Assembly (NCBI RefSeq): GCF_003073475.1
Contig: NZ_CP029033.1
Span: 2,480,001 to 2,544,000, forward strand
Reading direction: 5' to 3'
Length of the DNA stretch: 64,000 nt
Source: Actinobaculum sp. 313
Lineage (GTDB): Bacteria; Actinomycetota; Actinomycetes; Actinomycetales; Actinomycetaceae
Shown here: piece by piece, positions 55,638 to 63,753 of the stretch
Layout: every line of letters begins with the position of its first letter
Numbering within the stretch: position 1 is the stretch's first letter
Translations under genes and position numbers: made by a program
Notes under the pieces: model-generated
Database searches by the model: none
The model's input: the letters and a program-made list of their open reading frames with translations, nothing else
Told to the model about the DNA's origin: nothing

Positions 55638-55955
55638 GTGCTGCTGATAGGAGCCGGTGTACTTGAGGCCGTGTGGGCTCACGCGCTCGGCCAGCTCTCT
55701 GGTTTTGGACTGCCCCTATTGGTGTTCCTGGCGGCGTTGCTCGGGTCAACGATTGGCCTGGCGCTGGCGATGCAGCGCCTGCCGACGGCGGTGGCGTATT
55801 CGGTGTGGACGGGTATTGGTGCGTCACTGGCAGTCATCTGGGGAATGGTTCGCGGCAGCGAACCGGTTTCCGCCCTGCGGATCGCGTTGCTAGCGCTGCT
55901 GGTGGCCTGCGTCGTCGGGCTGCACGCCATCCCGGAAGAGCGCGGGGCCGAGTAA
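55638..55955 (+). CDS. SMR-family transporter subunit 2
   Basis: A 105-residue partner with the same core (GVLEAVWAHALG, TAVAYSVWTGIGASLAVIWG). In frame, the residues before GTG 55638 read GGAW, so the natural start may lie upstream. A GTG at 55390, overlapping the subunit 1 stop, opens a hydrophilic stretch of about 80 residues (55390-55630) one frame off; a single missing base near 55630 would fuse it to this gene. That would make a subunit with an unusual disordered N-terminal extension. The core assignment is firm, the start is not. Confidence 0.85.
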   Translation: MLLIGAGVLEAVWAHALGQLSGFGLPLLVFLAALLGSTIGLALAMQRLPTAVAYSVWTGIGASLAVIWGMVRGSEPVSALRIALLALLVACVVGLHAIPEERGAE

Positions 55956-56121
55956 CGCGCCGGTAGCGCACACCTTGCATGGCCGCGCAGTATCAACGCA
56001 GTGGAGCCGAACATGCTCGCTCAACGCAACAGAGCCGCTCAACGCAACAGGGCCGAACACGCCCTACCGCCGAGCATAGCGGTGCCCCGCGCATCCCGCG
56101 GAGACACGATCAGAAGGTGCC

Positions 56122-56781
56122 CTACAGACGTCCCTTCCGCCACGGCGGTACCATGCGAGTGAACCAGGCAACTGCCAGCGCCGCCACAATCAGCACCGCC
56201 ATCCACACCCATCTGACACTTCCGTCGAAGCCAGCCCCTGTTGATTCATTGCGCACAAAGGTCCACGTAAAGGGAAGCGCCCAGAGTGCAATGTTTTGTG
56301 CTTGCGCATGCAGAATTAGCGCTACCAACACCAGGAGCAGAACCGATCCCCAAGCGAATCCTGCCAAACAGACGCATATGACGGCGAGCGCGGCGACAGC
56401 CAGTACGTTGCCGACGATAACCACCGGGTCGGGCATACCCGGCGTCATGAGTTCGGCTGGAATCTTCACGAGCAGGTATAGGCCCACCGGCAACACCAGT
56501 GCCGCAGCCGCAGCAGCAAGCGCTCTCCACGTCAGGCTCCTTTTGCCCAGCGCCTCCCAGAGCGGAAAGCGCGGCGCCGCTGCGGCAACAATTGCCCAGG
56601 CAAGCAGCCAGCAGGCGAGTTCCCGCATGGGAATGGGGCGCCCTACAATCTGAGAGCCTTCCCCGAAGAAGTACACCTCATCGGGGAACTTCATCAGCAG
56701 CAGGGCAGCGAGAAGAACTGCGACGAGCGGGGCGATAACACGCCTGCCCACACGCCATACTGGTGCTCGTAGTCTATGCAT
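56122..56781 (-). CDS. Integral membrane protein of an ABC export operon
   Basis: A 219-residue protein with about six hydrophobic helices (APLVAVLLAALLLMKF; AVAALAVICVCLAGFAW; WVWMAVLIVAALAVAWF). No family recognised. It is third in a leftward operon after an ABC ATPase and a permease, 48 bases after the permease, so it is probably a second membrane component of the same transporter. No clear ribosome site at 56781. Confidence 0.7.
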   Translation of the reverse strand: MHRLRAPVWRVGRRVIAPLVAVLLAALLLMKFPDEVYFFGEGSQIVGRPIPMRELACWLLAWAIVAAAAPRFPLWEALGKRSLTWRALAAAAAALVLPVGLYLLVKIPAELMTPGMPDPVVIVGNVLAVAALAVICVCLAGFAWGSVLLLVLVALILHAQAQNIALWALPFTWTFVRNESTGAGFDGSVRWVWMAVLIVAALAVAWFTRMVPPWRKGRL

Positions 56782-56829
56782 TGCAGTACTTTCGTTGGCT
56801 TGGGCTAGCCGCCACCCCAGCTTCCCCTC

Positions 56830-58092
56830 TCATTGCTCCAGTTGCGGAGCATACTCGCAGTTCAGAATCTCGTCGCGGTGCTCGTGGTACGAACCGACAA
56901 CCTCACTATCGGGCGCGGAGAAAAGCATGCGTATATATATATTCTCCGTGTACATGTCTTCCGCTAGATTGTCGATTGTCTCCTGGTCTTGCATTGCCCA
57001 CAGAGTTAGTGCATGTGAAAAGTCCAGCGACGCACCCGGTTTACACTGATTGAGCCCCGTGTAGGAAGCCGCAATCTCAAATCGCGTCTGTTCTTGCTCC
57101 CCCGGAGAAAAGTGGTAGCCATGAGACGGCATATCGACCGGCAAATAACTGGAGAATCCCTCTCCCCCTCCGGTCTGTAGTTGTTCCTCGACTGCGTTAA
57201 CATCCTCCACTGCCTCTGACAGTAAGGGCGCTTCCTCGGCAGCAAGACATACCTCTGTGCCAGCCGTCGTCGAGGAGCATACAACCTCGTCCACCTCATA
57301 GAATGCGGTGACTCGCGGACAACGCGATCCCCACAGCACCAACACCGCAAGGGCAACCACGCAACCGCCGAGGCTTGTTATTGCCGGAAGTCTGCCATAC
57401 CCGGCCGCCATACGCTGCCATGTAAATATAGCCATGACACCAAGCAATCCGGCCGCAAGAACCAAGGCTTCCATTCCCCACCACGCCGGACTCACCGCAC
57501 CGCGCTGAGTCAACTGACCACCTATCACGGAGAATGCCAACGGCGCCATTTCACCGGAAAAGCCGTTCCTTCCACTCAATCCACTCATCAATAGTTGTGG
57601 AGCAAAAGCCATCGCAGCGCCAAGCACGATGGAAAGCAGAATTGCCCACCACCGTGCGATTGCCAGACCTAAGAAGAAGCCGAGTGCCTTGACAAGAAGA
57701 AGCCCGACCGGAGCCGTCGCCATACGAACCCAGTCAAGTTCTCCGCCGGTAGCCCGGGTAGCGAGTATCGGTGGCACAATCAAAGCAGCGGCAGTAAAAC
57801 TCAGCAGCACCGGCACCGCGAAACGCCCGAACTCGCGCAACGCCTGCCCGCCAGCAGCCCGAGTAGCCACGGGCGAGGCAAGTGGAGAGTTCCTATCGCA
57901 ATACCAGTAGGCAGTCAGGCAGGCGAGCCCGGCCAAGGCGGGAGCCGTATACAGCAGACTTGCCAGCGGCACCACCGAAAGGATGGCCTGAGACACATAC
58001 AACCCACCGAGGTGCTGGATACCCAGCACCAGCACGCCGCCGATGGCCAGCACAACGCCAGTGACTATGACACCCAAGTTACTTCGTCTCAT
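56830..58092 (-). CDS. ABC transporter permease with extracytoplasmic C-terminal domain
   Basis: A 420-residue membrane protein with about six to eight helices in residues 1-265 (GVVLAIGGVLVLGIQHL; FAVPVLLSFTAAALIVPPIL), followed by a hydrophilic domain of about 155 residues with four cysteines (VVCSSTTAGTEVCLAAEE; NQCKPGASLD; LNCEYAPQ) that could form disulfides outside the cell. The start overlaps the ATPase stop (ATGA). It may sense or bind the exported compound. Family not recognised beyond ABC-2-like. Confidence 0.72.
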   Translation of the reverse strand: MRRSNLGVIVTGVVLAIGGVLVLGIQHLGGLYVSQAILSVVPLASLLYTAPALAGLACLTAYWYCDRNSPLASPVATRAAGGQALREFGRFAVPVLLSFTAAALIVPPILATRATGGELDWVRMATAPVGLLLVKALGFFLGLAIARWWAILLSIVLGAAMAFAPQLLMSGLSGRNGFSGEMAPLAFSVIGGQLTQRGAVSPAWWGMEALVLAAGLLGVMAIFTWQRMAAGYGRLPAITSLGGCVVALAVLVLWGSRCPRVTAFYEVDEVVCSSTTAGTEVCLAAEEAPLLSEAVEDVNAVEEQLQTGGGEGFSSYLPVDMPSHGYHFSPGEQEQTRFEIAASYTGLNQCKPGASLDFSHALTLWAMQDQETIDNLAEDMYTENIYIRMLFSAPDSEVVGSYHEHRDEILNCEYAPQLEQ

Positions 58093-58862
58093 ACGGCGCC
58101 TTTACTCAAGATAGTTAAGTATGCCAGTTCTAGGGGTGACCCCATAACACCTTGCTCTCCCGCGAATTCCACATTGACCTGTGATTCCAGGTCCCTGGGA
58201 GATCCGGTGTACTTGACGCGGCCGTTTGATATCACTGCCATGTGATCACAAAGAATCGCTACGTCTTCAATCAGGTGAGTCGAGAGGATCACGCATGTGT
58301 CGCGCCCGATCTCCTTGAGAGCGCTACGCAAGCCCATGCGGATTTCCGGGTCCAACCCAACCGTTGGTTCATCCAGCACTAGCACCTCGGGGCAATGTGC
58401 GATGGTTGCCGCAATTCCTACCCGTTGCCGCTGACCACCGGAGAGCCGCCCCACCCGTTGCTGCAGCAGATCGGATATCTCCAGCAGTTCGGCCGCTTCA
58501 CCTGCCCGTTCTCTTGCCGCGGAAGATGGCACCCCGTGCGACCATGCCGCATAAGCGATGGTGTCCTCCACGCGCATATGCGGTACAAGGCGGAAACTCT
58601 GCGGCAGCACACCCAGCCGATCACGCGCCGCCTGCATACCACTCCGTGTGCTGACATCATGACCGCATATCGTAACGCTACCCGAACGCGCCCGCCGCAG
58701 CGTCGATATCACCGAGAGCAGGGTAGTTTTTCCGGCACCGTTCGGACCAACGATTCCCGTCACCCCACGCGATGCGGCGAGATCGATATCGTGCAGGATC
58801 TGCCGACGTCCATAGTTGAAGCTAACACTCGCCAAGGCGACCATCGGGTCCGGCTTCACCAT
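58089..58862 (-). CDS. ABC transporter ATP-binding protein
   Basis: A 257-residue ATPase: Walker A GPNGAGKTT, Q-loop LPQSFRL, signature LSGGQRQRVGIA, Walker B VLVLDEPTVGLDP, H-loop STHLIED. The type is that of bacitracin/lantibiotic-efflux or NatA-like ATPases. First gene of the operon with the permease and the small membrane protein. It may give immunity to an antimicrobial peptide. Confidence 0.93.
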   Translation of the reverse strand: MVKPDPMVALASVSFNYGRRQILHDIDLAASRGVTGIVGPNGAGKTTLLSVISTLRRARSGSVTICGHDVSTRSGMQAARDRLGVLPQSFRLVPHMRVEDTIAYAAWSHGVPSSAARERAGEAAELLEISDLLQQRVGRLSGGQRQRVGIAATIAHCPEVLVLDEPTVGLDPEIRMGLRSALKEIGRDTCVILSTHLIEDVAILCDHMAVISNGRVKYTGSPRDLESQVNVEFAGEQGVMGSPLELAYLTILSKGAV

Positions 58863-59035
58863 CGGTCACACTCCAATCCCCAGTGATTGCCCGCAGGGTG
58901 CGGACGCCACGACGGGTCCGCTTGAAAGGCACTCTCCTCGCACCGATCATCGTAGCAAATATGATCCGAGAAGCCTTGTTACACAAGCGGTTGCGTCGCT
59001 AAGCACCTGACCCCAGTCGCGCACGGCACTGGGTC

Positions 59036-60100
59036 TCAATTCGCCCACGCCGAACCGGCTTCACGGCAGCTACCTTCACCTCGCTTCGAGCCACGCCACT
59101 TCCTCTTCGGCGTTTCGGCCGCCCAAGCATTCCCCTGCCCGGATTCCCACGCGCTGCCTTGCCCAACCGAGGGCGAACTCGGCGTCGGAAAGGTCTCGGC
59201 CGCATCAGGAACGGGCTGCGCGGTCGTCTGGCTGGAACCGCTGTATATCCCGGGCACGTCGGATATCCCCGGCACGCCATCAGCATCATTGATATCCACC
59301 GGATTAGTGGGCACACCGTTGACTTCATTGGCATACGCCGTGGCCTGCCCAAGCTGATCAGGGCTGGGGACCGGCGGGGAATCCATGCTGCCAGTCTCGT
59401 AATACGTCGTGTCATAGCCTCCAAAATCGCCCGAGTAGGGTACCGGCTCGCCCGGCGCGACGTCGTCAATGAGCGGACGCGGGTAATCTCCCCACACATG
59501 TGGCGGCACTAGTTGGCACAGCTCAACCATGCGCCGCTCGAGGTGACCGAACTCCTCAACCTCGTAGTCATCCCCGCCAAGACCCACGATCAAGCCGGGT
59601 AGCAGATGCAGCTCCCGGAAGGGGGCGCTATACATCCAGTCGCGTACCGCGGGAACCAGAAAACTGAGGGCAAAGGGCTCGGAATCCGAGCGAATATCCC
59701 AGTCGACATTGAACTTCTCGCTCGCCGTTTCAATGTCATTGTGCTTGAAGTTGAAGAATCCCTCCGGCTTGATACGCGTCCTGGGAAAAAGCGGGTCAAT
59801 TGCCACGGTGAAGAACGGCCGCCGATGTGTCGTTTGATTGTTGCCAGATCCAGTTGTCCACTGGAGCACCCCATATGTCCTGCCCCTGCGCGTTACAACA
59901 TACTTCGCCGTTGCGCGTCTATCGACGTTGCATTCATTTCCGAGGTATCTGCCAAGATCGCGGTCGGTACCAACATACTCGAGTCCCAGCCGCGTGCTCG
60001 CTTCCCGGATTCGATCAACCTTGTTATTCTCCAAGGCCCGCGTTGTGACCCCGATGATCGCCACGAAGACAATAAACAAGAATACGATGAGTCCACCCAC
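59036..60100 (-). CDS. Membrane-anchored protein with Pro/Gly-rich tail, unknown function
   Basis: A 354-residue protein started at GTG 60100, chosen because AAGGAG lies six bases upstream and it opens the only membrane helix (GGLIVFLFIVFVAIIGVTT); longer starts have no ribosome site. Residues 25-215 form a soluble cytoplasmic domain (RIREASTRLGLEYVGTDRDL; YVVTRRGRTYGVLQWTTGSG); residues 235-354 are low-complexity, rich in Pro, Gly, Asp and Trp. The family is not recognised. An operator-like palindrome lies 171-195 bases upstream of the start. Confidence 0.7.
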   Translation of the reverse strand: MGGLIVFLFIVFVAIIGVTTRALENNKVDRIREASTRLGLEYVGTDRDLGRYLGNECNVDRRATAKYVVTRRGRTYGVLQWTTGSGNNQTTHRRPFFTVAIDPLFPRTRIKPEGFFNFKHNDIETASEKFNVDWDIRSDSEPFALSFLVPAVRDWMYSAPFRELHLLPGLIVGLGGDDYEVEEFGHLERRMVELCQLVPPHVWGDYPRPLIDDVAPGEPVPYSGDFGGYDTTYYETGSMDSPPVPSPDQLGQATAYANEVNGVPTNPVDINDADGVPGISDVPGIYSGSSQTTAQPVPDAAETFPTPSSPSVGQGSAWESGQGNAWAAETPKRKWRGSKRGEGSCREAGSAWAN

Positions 60101-60270
60101 GTCAGCTCCTTCACCTCGTTCTAGTTTTGCGCTGTCCATCCGCCACGGGCTGCTGCCCGACTCGCGCGGCAGGCCTGCCACTGCAAATGCAGTGCCAACG
60201 CCATCCCGGACGGGTACCGGTAAGTATCCAACCGAGTGGTAGCAACTGTTGGCGGATAATATGGCTATCC

Positions 60271-60295
60271 TGTCATATTCGCTTCCGATATGACA
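60271..60295 (-). promoter_or_regulatory. Operator-like palindrome upstream of the 354-aa gene
   Basis: TGTCATAT-TCGCTTCCG-ATATGACA is a perfect 8+8 inverted repeat in an AT-rich island; an adjoining GGATAATATGGCTATCC adds another small dyad. It sits between two leftward genes, in the probable promoter region of the 59036-60100 gene. It looks like a dimeric repressor site; the cognate regulator is unknown. Confidence 0.5.
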
Positions 60296-60423
60296 GCCGA
60301 AACAATGGGGAGCGCTCCCCACACCGGTCTTTCTACCACAGCTCCCTGTATCCCCACACCAGCCGTTCGGCCACAACTCCCAGTAGTAATCGCGGCGGCC
60401 TAGTCCCCTCCCTCAAGGCTCTC

Positions 60424-61395
60424 TTATTCCCCTTCTACAGGGCCCTCTTCAACCCGGTCCGCGACGGTCAACACCACCACATCCGGCTCCGGTGCGGCGT
60501 CCTGCACCACAGCCAAAGTCACGCCGTATTCCGCCGCCATGTCGATGGCAGACGAACTAGGCGGGTGCATACCCACCACAATAGGTAGCCCTGCTCGAAC
60601 TGCCCGGGTCATCACGTGAATATCCGGAATGCCACTCACTCCCAGTACGGCACCTTCCAGTGGCATAAGACCTGCGAGCACGGCCCATCCCACCGCCTTG
60701 TCGACCGCCTGCCCCAGATGTATATCGGTCCGTACCGTGGAGATTCCCGGCAGTGTCAGCGATGCCGCCGAGTAGACGCGCTCCTGCGCGAGTTTGGCGA
60801 CGATGCGGCGCAACAGTGCCGCCTCCACAATGGTCACGTCCTCCCTGATCGCCACCGGCGCGACGACGTCGTCGAACCCGCCTGATCGTGCTGCGACGTC
60901 GTCAAGCGCATCCGGCCCAGCAGGGGATTCACGCCCGTCCCCCGACGCGATGCTCTGAAGAACGGAACTCTCTCCAGCACGCTTCACCCGCCCTTGCGGT
61001 GATGTAGCCGGCCCCGGCACCTTCCACTGAGAGGAGCTAACTCCCACGTCGGCGGTAACCGAACCCGCAGCCGCCAATGTCGCTGCGTCATTGACCGTTA
61101 CCGAGACGACGTTGTAACTGTTCTCGGCGCACCCGGCGCCCTCCGAGATGCTCCTTCCCTCGCAGTAGCGCGCGCTACGAACGTCATCGCGCCCCGATAT
61201 AAGGCCCTCCCCCAGCAGATAGCCGTGCACCAATTCAAGATCATGCCCTGGGGTGCGCAGCAGCCGCACCAGGCACCTTCCGTCTGCCCGGAGCTCAAGC
61301 GGCTCTTCGAACGGAACACGTATTTCGCGCGTACGGCCGGGATAAAGTGGATCGACGACGGCGCCGCGTCGGCGCCCGGTGGGGGACTGACTCAC
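60424..61395 (-). CDS. Divergent FdhD-like protein lacking the catalytic Cys motif
   Basis: A 323-residue homologue of FdhD, the sulfur-transfer factor that activates formate dehydrogenases by sulfurating the molybdenum cofactor. Fold markers are RTREIRVPFEEPLELRAD, LRTPGHDLELVHGYLLGEGL, then QAVDKAVGWAVLAG and AVRAGLPIVVGMHPPSSSAI. Yet the essential SSCGVCG segment reads SSSQWKV (about 120-126), and the usual GRHNAVDK reads HLGQAVDK; about 50 unusual residues follow (126-175). It may have lost sulfurtransferase activity or taken a scaffold or ligand-binding role. No formate dehydrogenase gene is in the window. Confidence 0.82.
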   Translation of the reverse strand: MSQSPTGRRRGAVVDPLYPGRTREIRVPFEEPLELRADGRCLVRLLRTPGHDLELVHGYLLGEGLISGRDDVRSARYCEGRSISEGAGCAENSYNVVSVTVNDAATLAAAGSVTADVGVSSSQWKVPGPATSPQGRVKRAGESSVLQSIASGDGRESPAGPDALDDVAARSGGFDDVVAPVAIREDVTIVEAALLRRIVAKLAQERVYSAASLTLPGISTVRTDIHLGQAVDKAVGWAVLAGLMPLEGAVLGVSGIPDIHVMTRAVRAGLPIVVGMHPPSSSAIDMAAEYGVTLAVVQDAAPEPDVVVLTVADRVEEGPVEGE

Positions 61396-61502
61396 ATGTT
61401 CAGCCTAGACGATGAGGACGGCTTAACAGGCTCGTCAATCACACCTTCTTGCCATCGGCCTCACGTGAACTACACTGAAAGTCTGCGAAAGGAAGATCAG
61501 CC

Positions 61503-62374
61503 ATGTCCCGTTTGGAGGAGACAGCCCTCATTTTCGAAGGGGGCGGCATGCGTGCCAGCGGCACCGCACCGGTGGTCGTCACCCTCATTGAGCAGGGCCT
61601 GCAGTTTCCACACGTATCAGGCATTTCCGCCGGCTCCTCTCACACCGCCAACTATCTGGCTGGGGAGGCCAAGCGGGCCGAGGAGTGCTTTGTAGACTTC
61701 GCCGACGATCCCAATTTCGGCTCCCTCGGCACGTTTCTGCGCGGCGAAGGCCTTTTCAACGCACATTACATTTACGAGGAGACCGGCAACGAGGGCCAGG
61801 CGCTCCCGTACAACTACGACGCTTTTCGTAACAACACGGCCGCCGCGCGCATCGGCGCCTTCCGGGTCTCCGACGGCCGCGAGGTGTACTGGTCAAAGGA
61901 CGACATCGCCGATAAGCCCGATCTCATGCGGAAGGTGCGGGCCTCGTCGACCATGCCTGGCCTCATGCCGCCGGTCGAAATCGACGAGGAGCTGTACGTC
62001 GACGGCGCGCTCGGCCCCTCGGGTGGGATTCCTCTGGACGCGGCAATGGCGGATGGGTATGAACGTTTCTTCGTCGTTCTGACCCGCCCGCGCGGTTACC
62101 GTAAGCGTCCCCGCGTAACCCGCAGTTCTACCGTCGATACTTCCACCAGTATCCGCGGGTGGCGGATGCACTGATGACGCGCTGGCGCAATTACAACCGG
62201 AGCCGGGACAAGCTCCTGGAACTGGAGCGCCGTGGGCAGGCCTATCTGTACTTCCCGGAGGCAATGTCCGTCACCAACCACGAGCGGAACGTGGAAAAGC
62301 TACGCGCAAATTACGACGCCGGATGGGAGCAGGCGCAGCGGCAGTTGCCGGAATGGCTCGACTGGCTTGCCTAA
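61503..62374 (+). pseudogene. Patatin-like phospholipase, frameshifted near the C terminus
   Basis: The reconstructed protein is about 290 residues. Oxyanion motif EGGGMRASG, nucleophile elbow GISAGSS and catalytic DGALG dyad motif are all intact in the first frame. At about 62108 one base is missing (CGCGTAAC): after RPRGYRKRPR the natural continuation is NPQFYRRYFHQYPRVADALM, found one frame over and running to the stop at 62374 (QLPEWLDWLA). It resembles the YjjU/RssA-type cytoplasmic patatins that hydrolyse lipid acyl esters. ATG 61503 follows a GAAAGGAAG ribosome site. Confidence 0.85.
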
Positions 62375-62524
62375 CGAACCGGAAGGAACCCGGCGTGCCG
62401 GACTCTGCCGGGCTTAATCGACGCGGTCCGAACCCGACAACGCAGTCCATACCCGATGGTTGGGTCCCCGGACCCCACGACGCATACTCAACAGCCCGGT
62501 CTGTACCCGAACCGGATCGGGTTC

Positions 62525-63490
62525 TCAGCCCACTGCGACGTCGCCCGGCACTGCGACACTACCGCTGCTGCCCGCGTCGTCGACGTTCATACGCGCAGGC
62601 TCCAGCATCACGGTTCGCTCGGTGAGCGCAAAGCCGACCGAGTCGTATATGGCCTGCGCCGCGAAATTATCCGCCACAACACGCAGATTGATATGCCGCA
62701 CGCCTTCAACCTTGAGCCGCTCGGCCAGTGCAACGAGCGCGGCGCGTGAATGCCCGTGCCCGCGATAGGGGCGATACACGTACAGATTCCATAGGAAAGC
62801 GCAATGCCCGTCGATTTCCGCCCATATGCCGCCGATTGTGCGCGTATCTGTGCAGATCGCACACACTTCGTGCCCCGGCGTGGAGACGCCGTCGGAAAGC
62901 AGACGCTCACACTCGGCCAGGTTCTTCGCGGCAAGCTCGCGAGCATCACTGCCCGGGTTCACATTTGCCTCATGCCGCCCCAGTGACTCACACACAGCGT
63001 CAAGGAAGGTGCCGAGTTCGCCCGCGCCCATGGTACGCAGATGGATTGCCTCTGCCCCCTCTGCGGGAACGAAACCGAGCCGTGGCAGTGACACGGACAT
63101 ATGCCGCAGTACCTCTCGGTATGGCACGCCATCGAACAGCGCGGCGGCACTCCGGTCACCGGGATAGAAGCTGACTTCAGCCTCCCGGCCATCAAGTACG
63201 GTACGGAGCGTTTCCCGCCATTGGCCGCGCGGGTCGGCGTCGATTTTCGCGTCGACGACGGCGAGTTTCGGGCGCTCTTTCACCCACAGCCACTGCGTGC
63301 AATTGTCATTGACAAAGATACGCGATCCGCGGGGAACCCCCACACGAAAGGTCTTGAGAATCCGGGCAGAGAAAAGCTCGGCGACCTCGCAGCGCAATGC
63401 GCCGGACGCCTCGCGAATTCGCGTCATATGATCAACCGCGCGCGGCGCCCATGTGGCGACTTCAGCTGCGGTGATCTCCCGGACCAACAT
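62525..63490 (-). CDS. GNAT-family N-acetyltransferase
   Basis: A 321-residue protein. The C-terminal half has the acetyl-CoA site (YRPYRGHGHSRAALVALAER) and the following strand (NLRVVADNFAAQAIYDSVGF), both classical GNAT motifs. The N-terminal half (1-150) looks like a degenerate second GNAT-like domain (WLWVKERPKLAVVDAKID). Start ATG 63490. The substrate is unknown. It overlaps a possible extension of the upstream ABC ATPase gene, which would link the two. Confidence 0.85.
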   Translation of the reverse strand: MLVREITAAEVATWAPRAVDHMTRIREASGALRCEVAELFSARILKTFRVGVPRGSRIFVNDNCTQWLWVKERPKLAVVDAKIDADPRGQWRETLRTVLDGREAEVSFYPGDRSAAALFDGVPYREVLRHMSVSLPRLGFVPAEGAEAIHLRTMGAGELGTFLDAVCESLGRHEANVNPGSDARELAAKNLAECERLLSDGVSTPGHEVCAICTDTRTIGGIWAEIDGHCAFLWNLYVYRPYRGHGHSRAALVALAERLKVEGVRHINLRVVADNFAAQAIYDSVGFALTERTVMLEPARMNVDDAGSSGSVAVPGDVAVG

Positions 63491-63753
63491 AGTCTAACTC
63501 TAGGGGACCTAAGTCTTGGGCGCCAATGGTATTCCGCAGAATAATCGGGCGTGCGGCTAACAGCGCACCAGGTGAGACGATGGTCATCAAATCTAGGTCT
63601 TTCCGACTACCTGCGGCGGGCTCTCTTCCTCGCTGCTCGTGTGTGTATTTCCCGGTTCGCGTGCGCCGACTGGCAGTAGAGGCCTGGCGGCCCACCTCGC
63701 CCTCAATGAAACCGGTTCGTGCCCCGGCCAGCAGACTCCTTGCTTTACGTATG

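Noticed and set aside
54631-55827. Minus-strand open frame of 398 codons
   Set aside because: Antisense to both SMR genes, with Arg/Pro/Ser-rich text typical of GC-rich shadow frames and no ribosome site.
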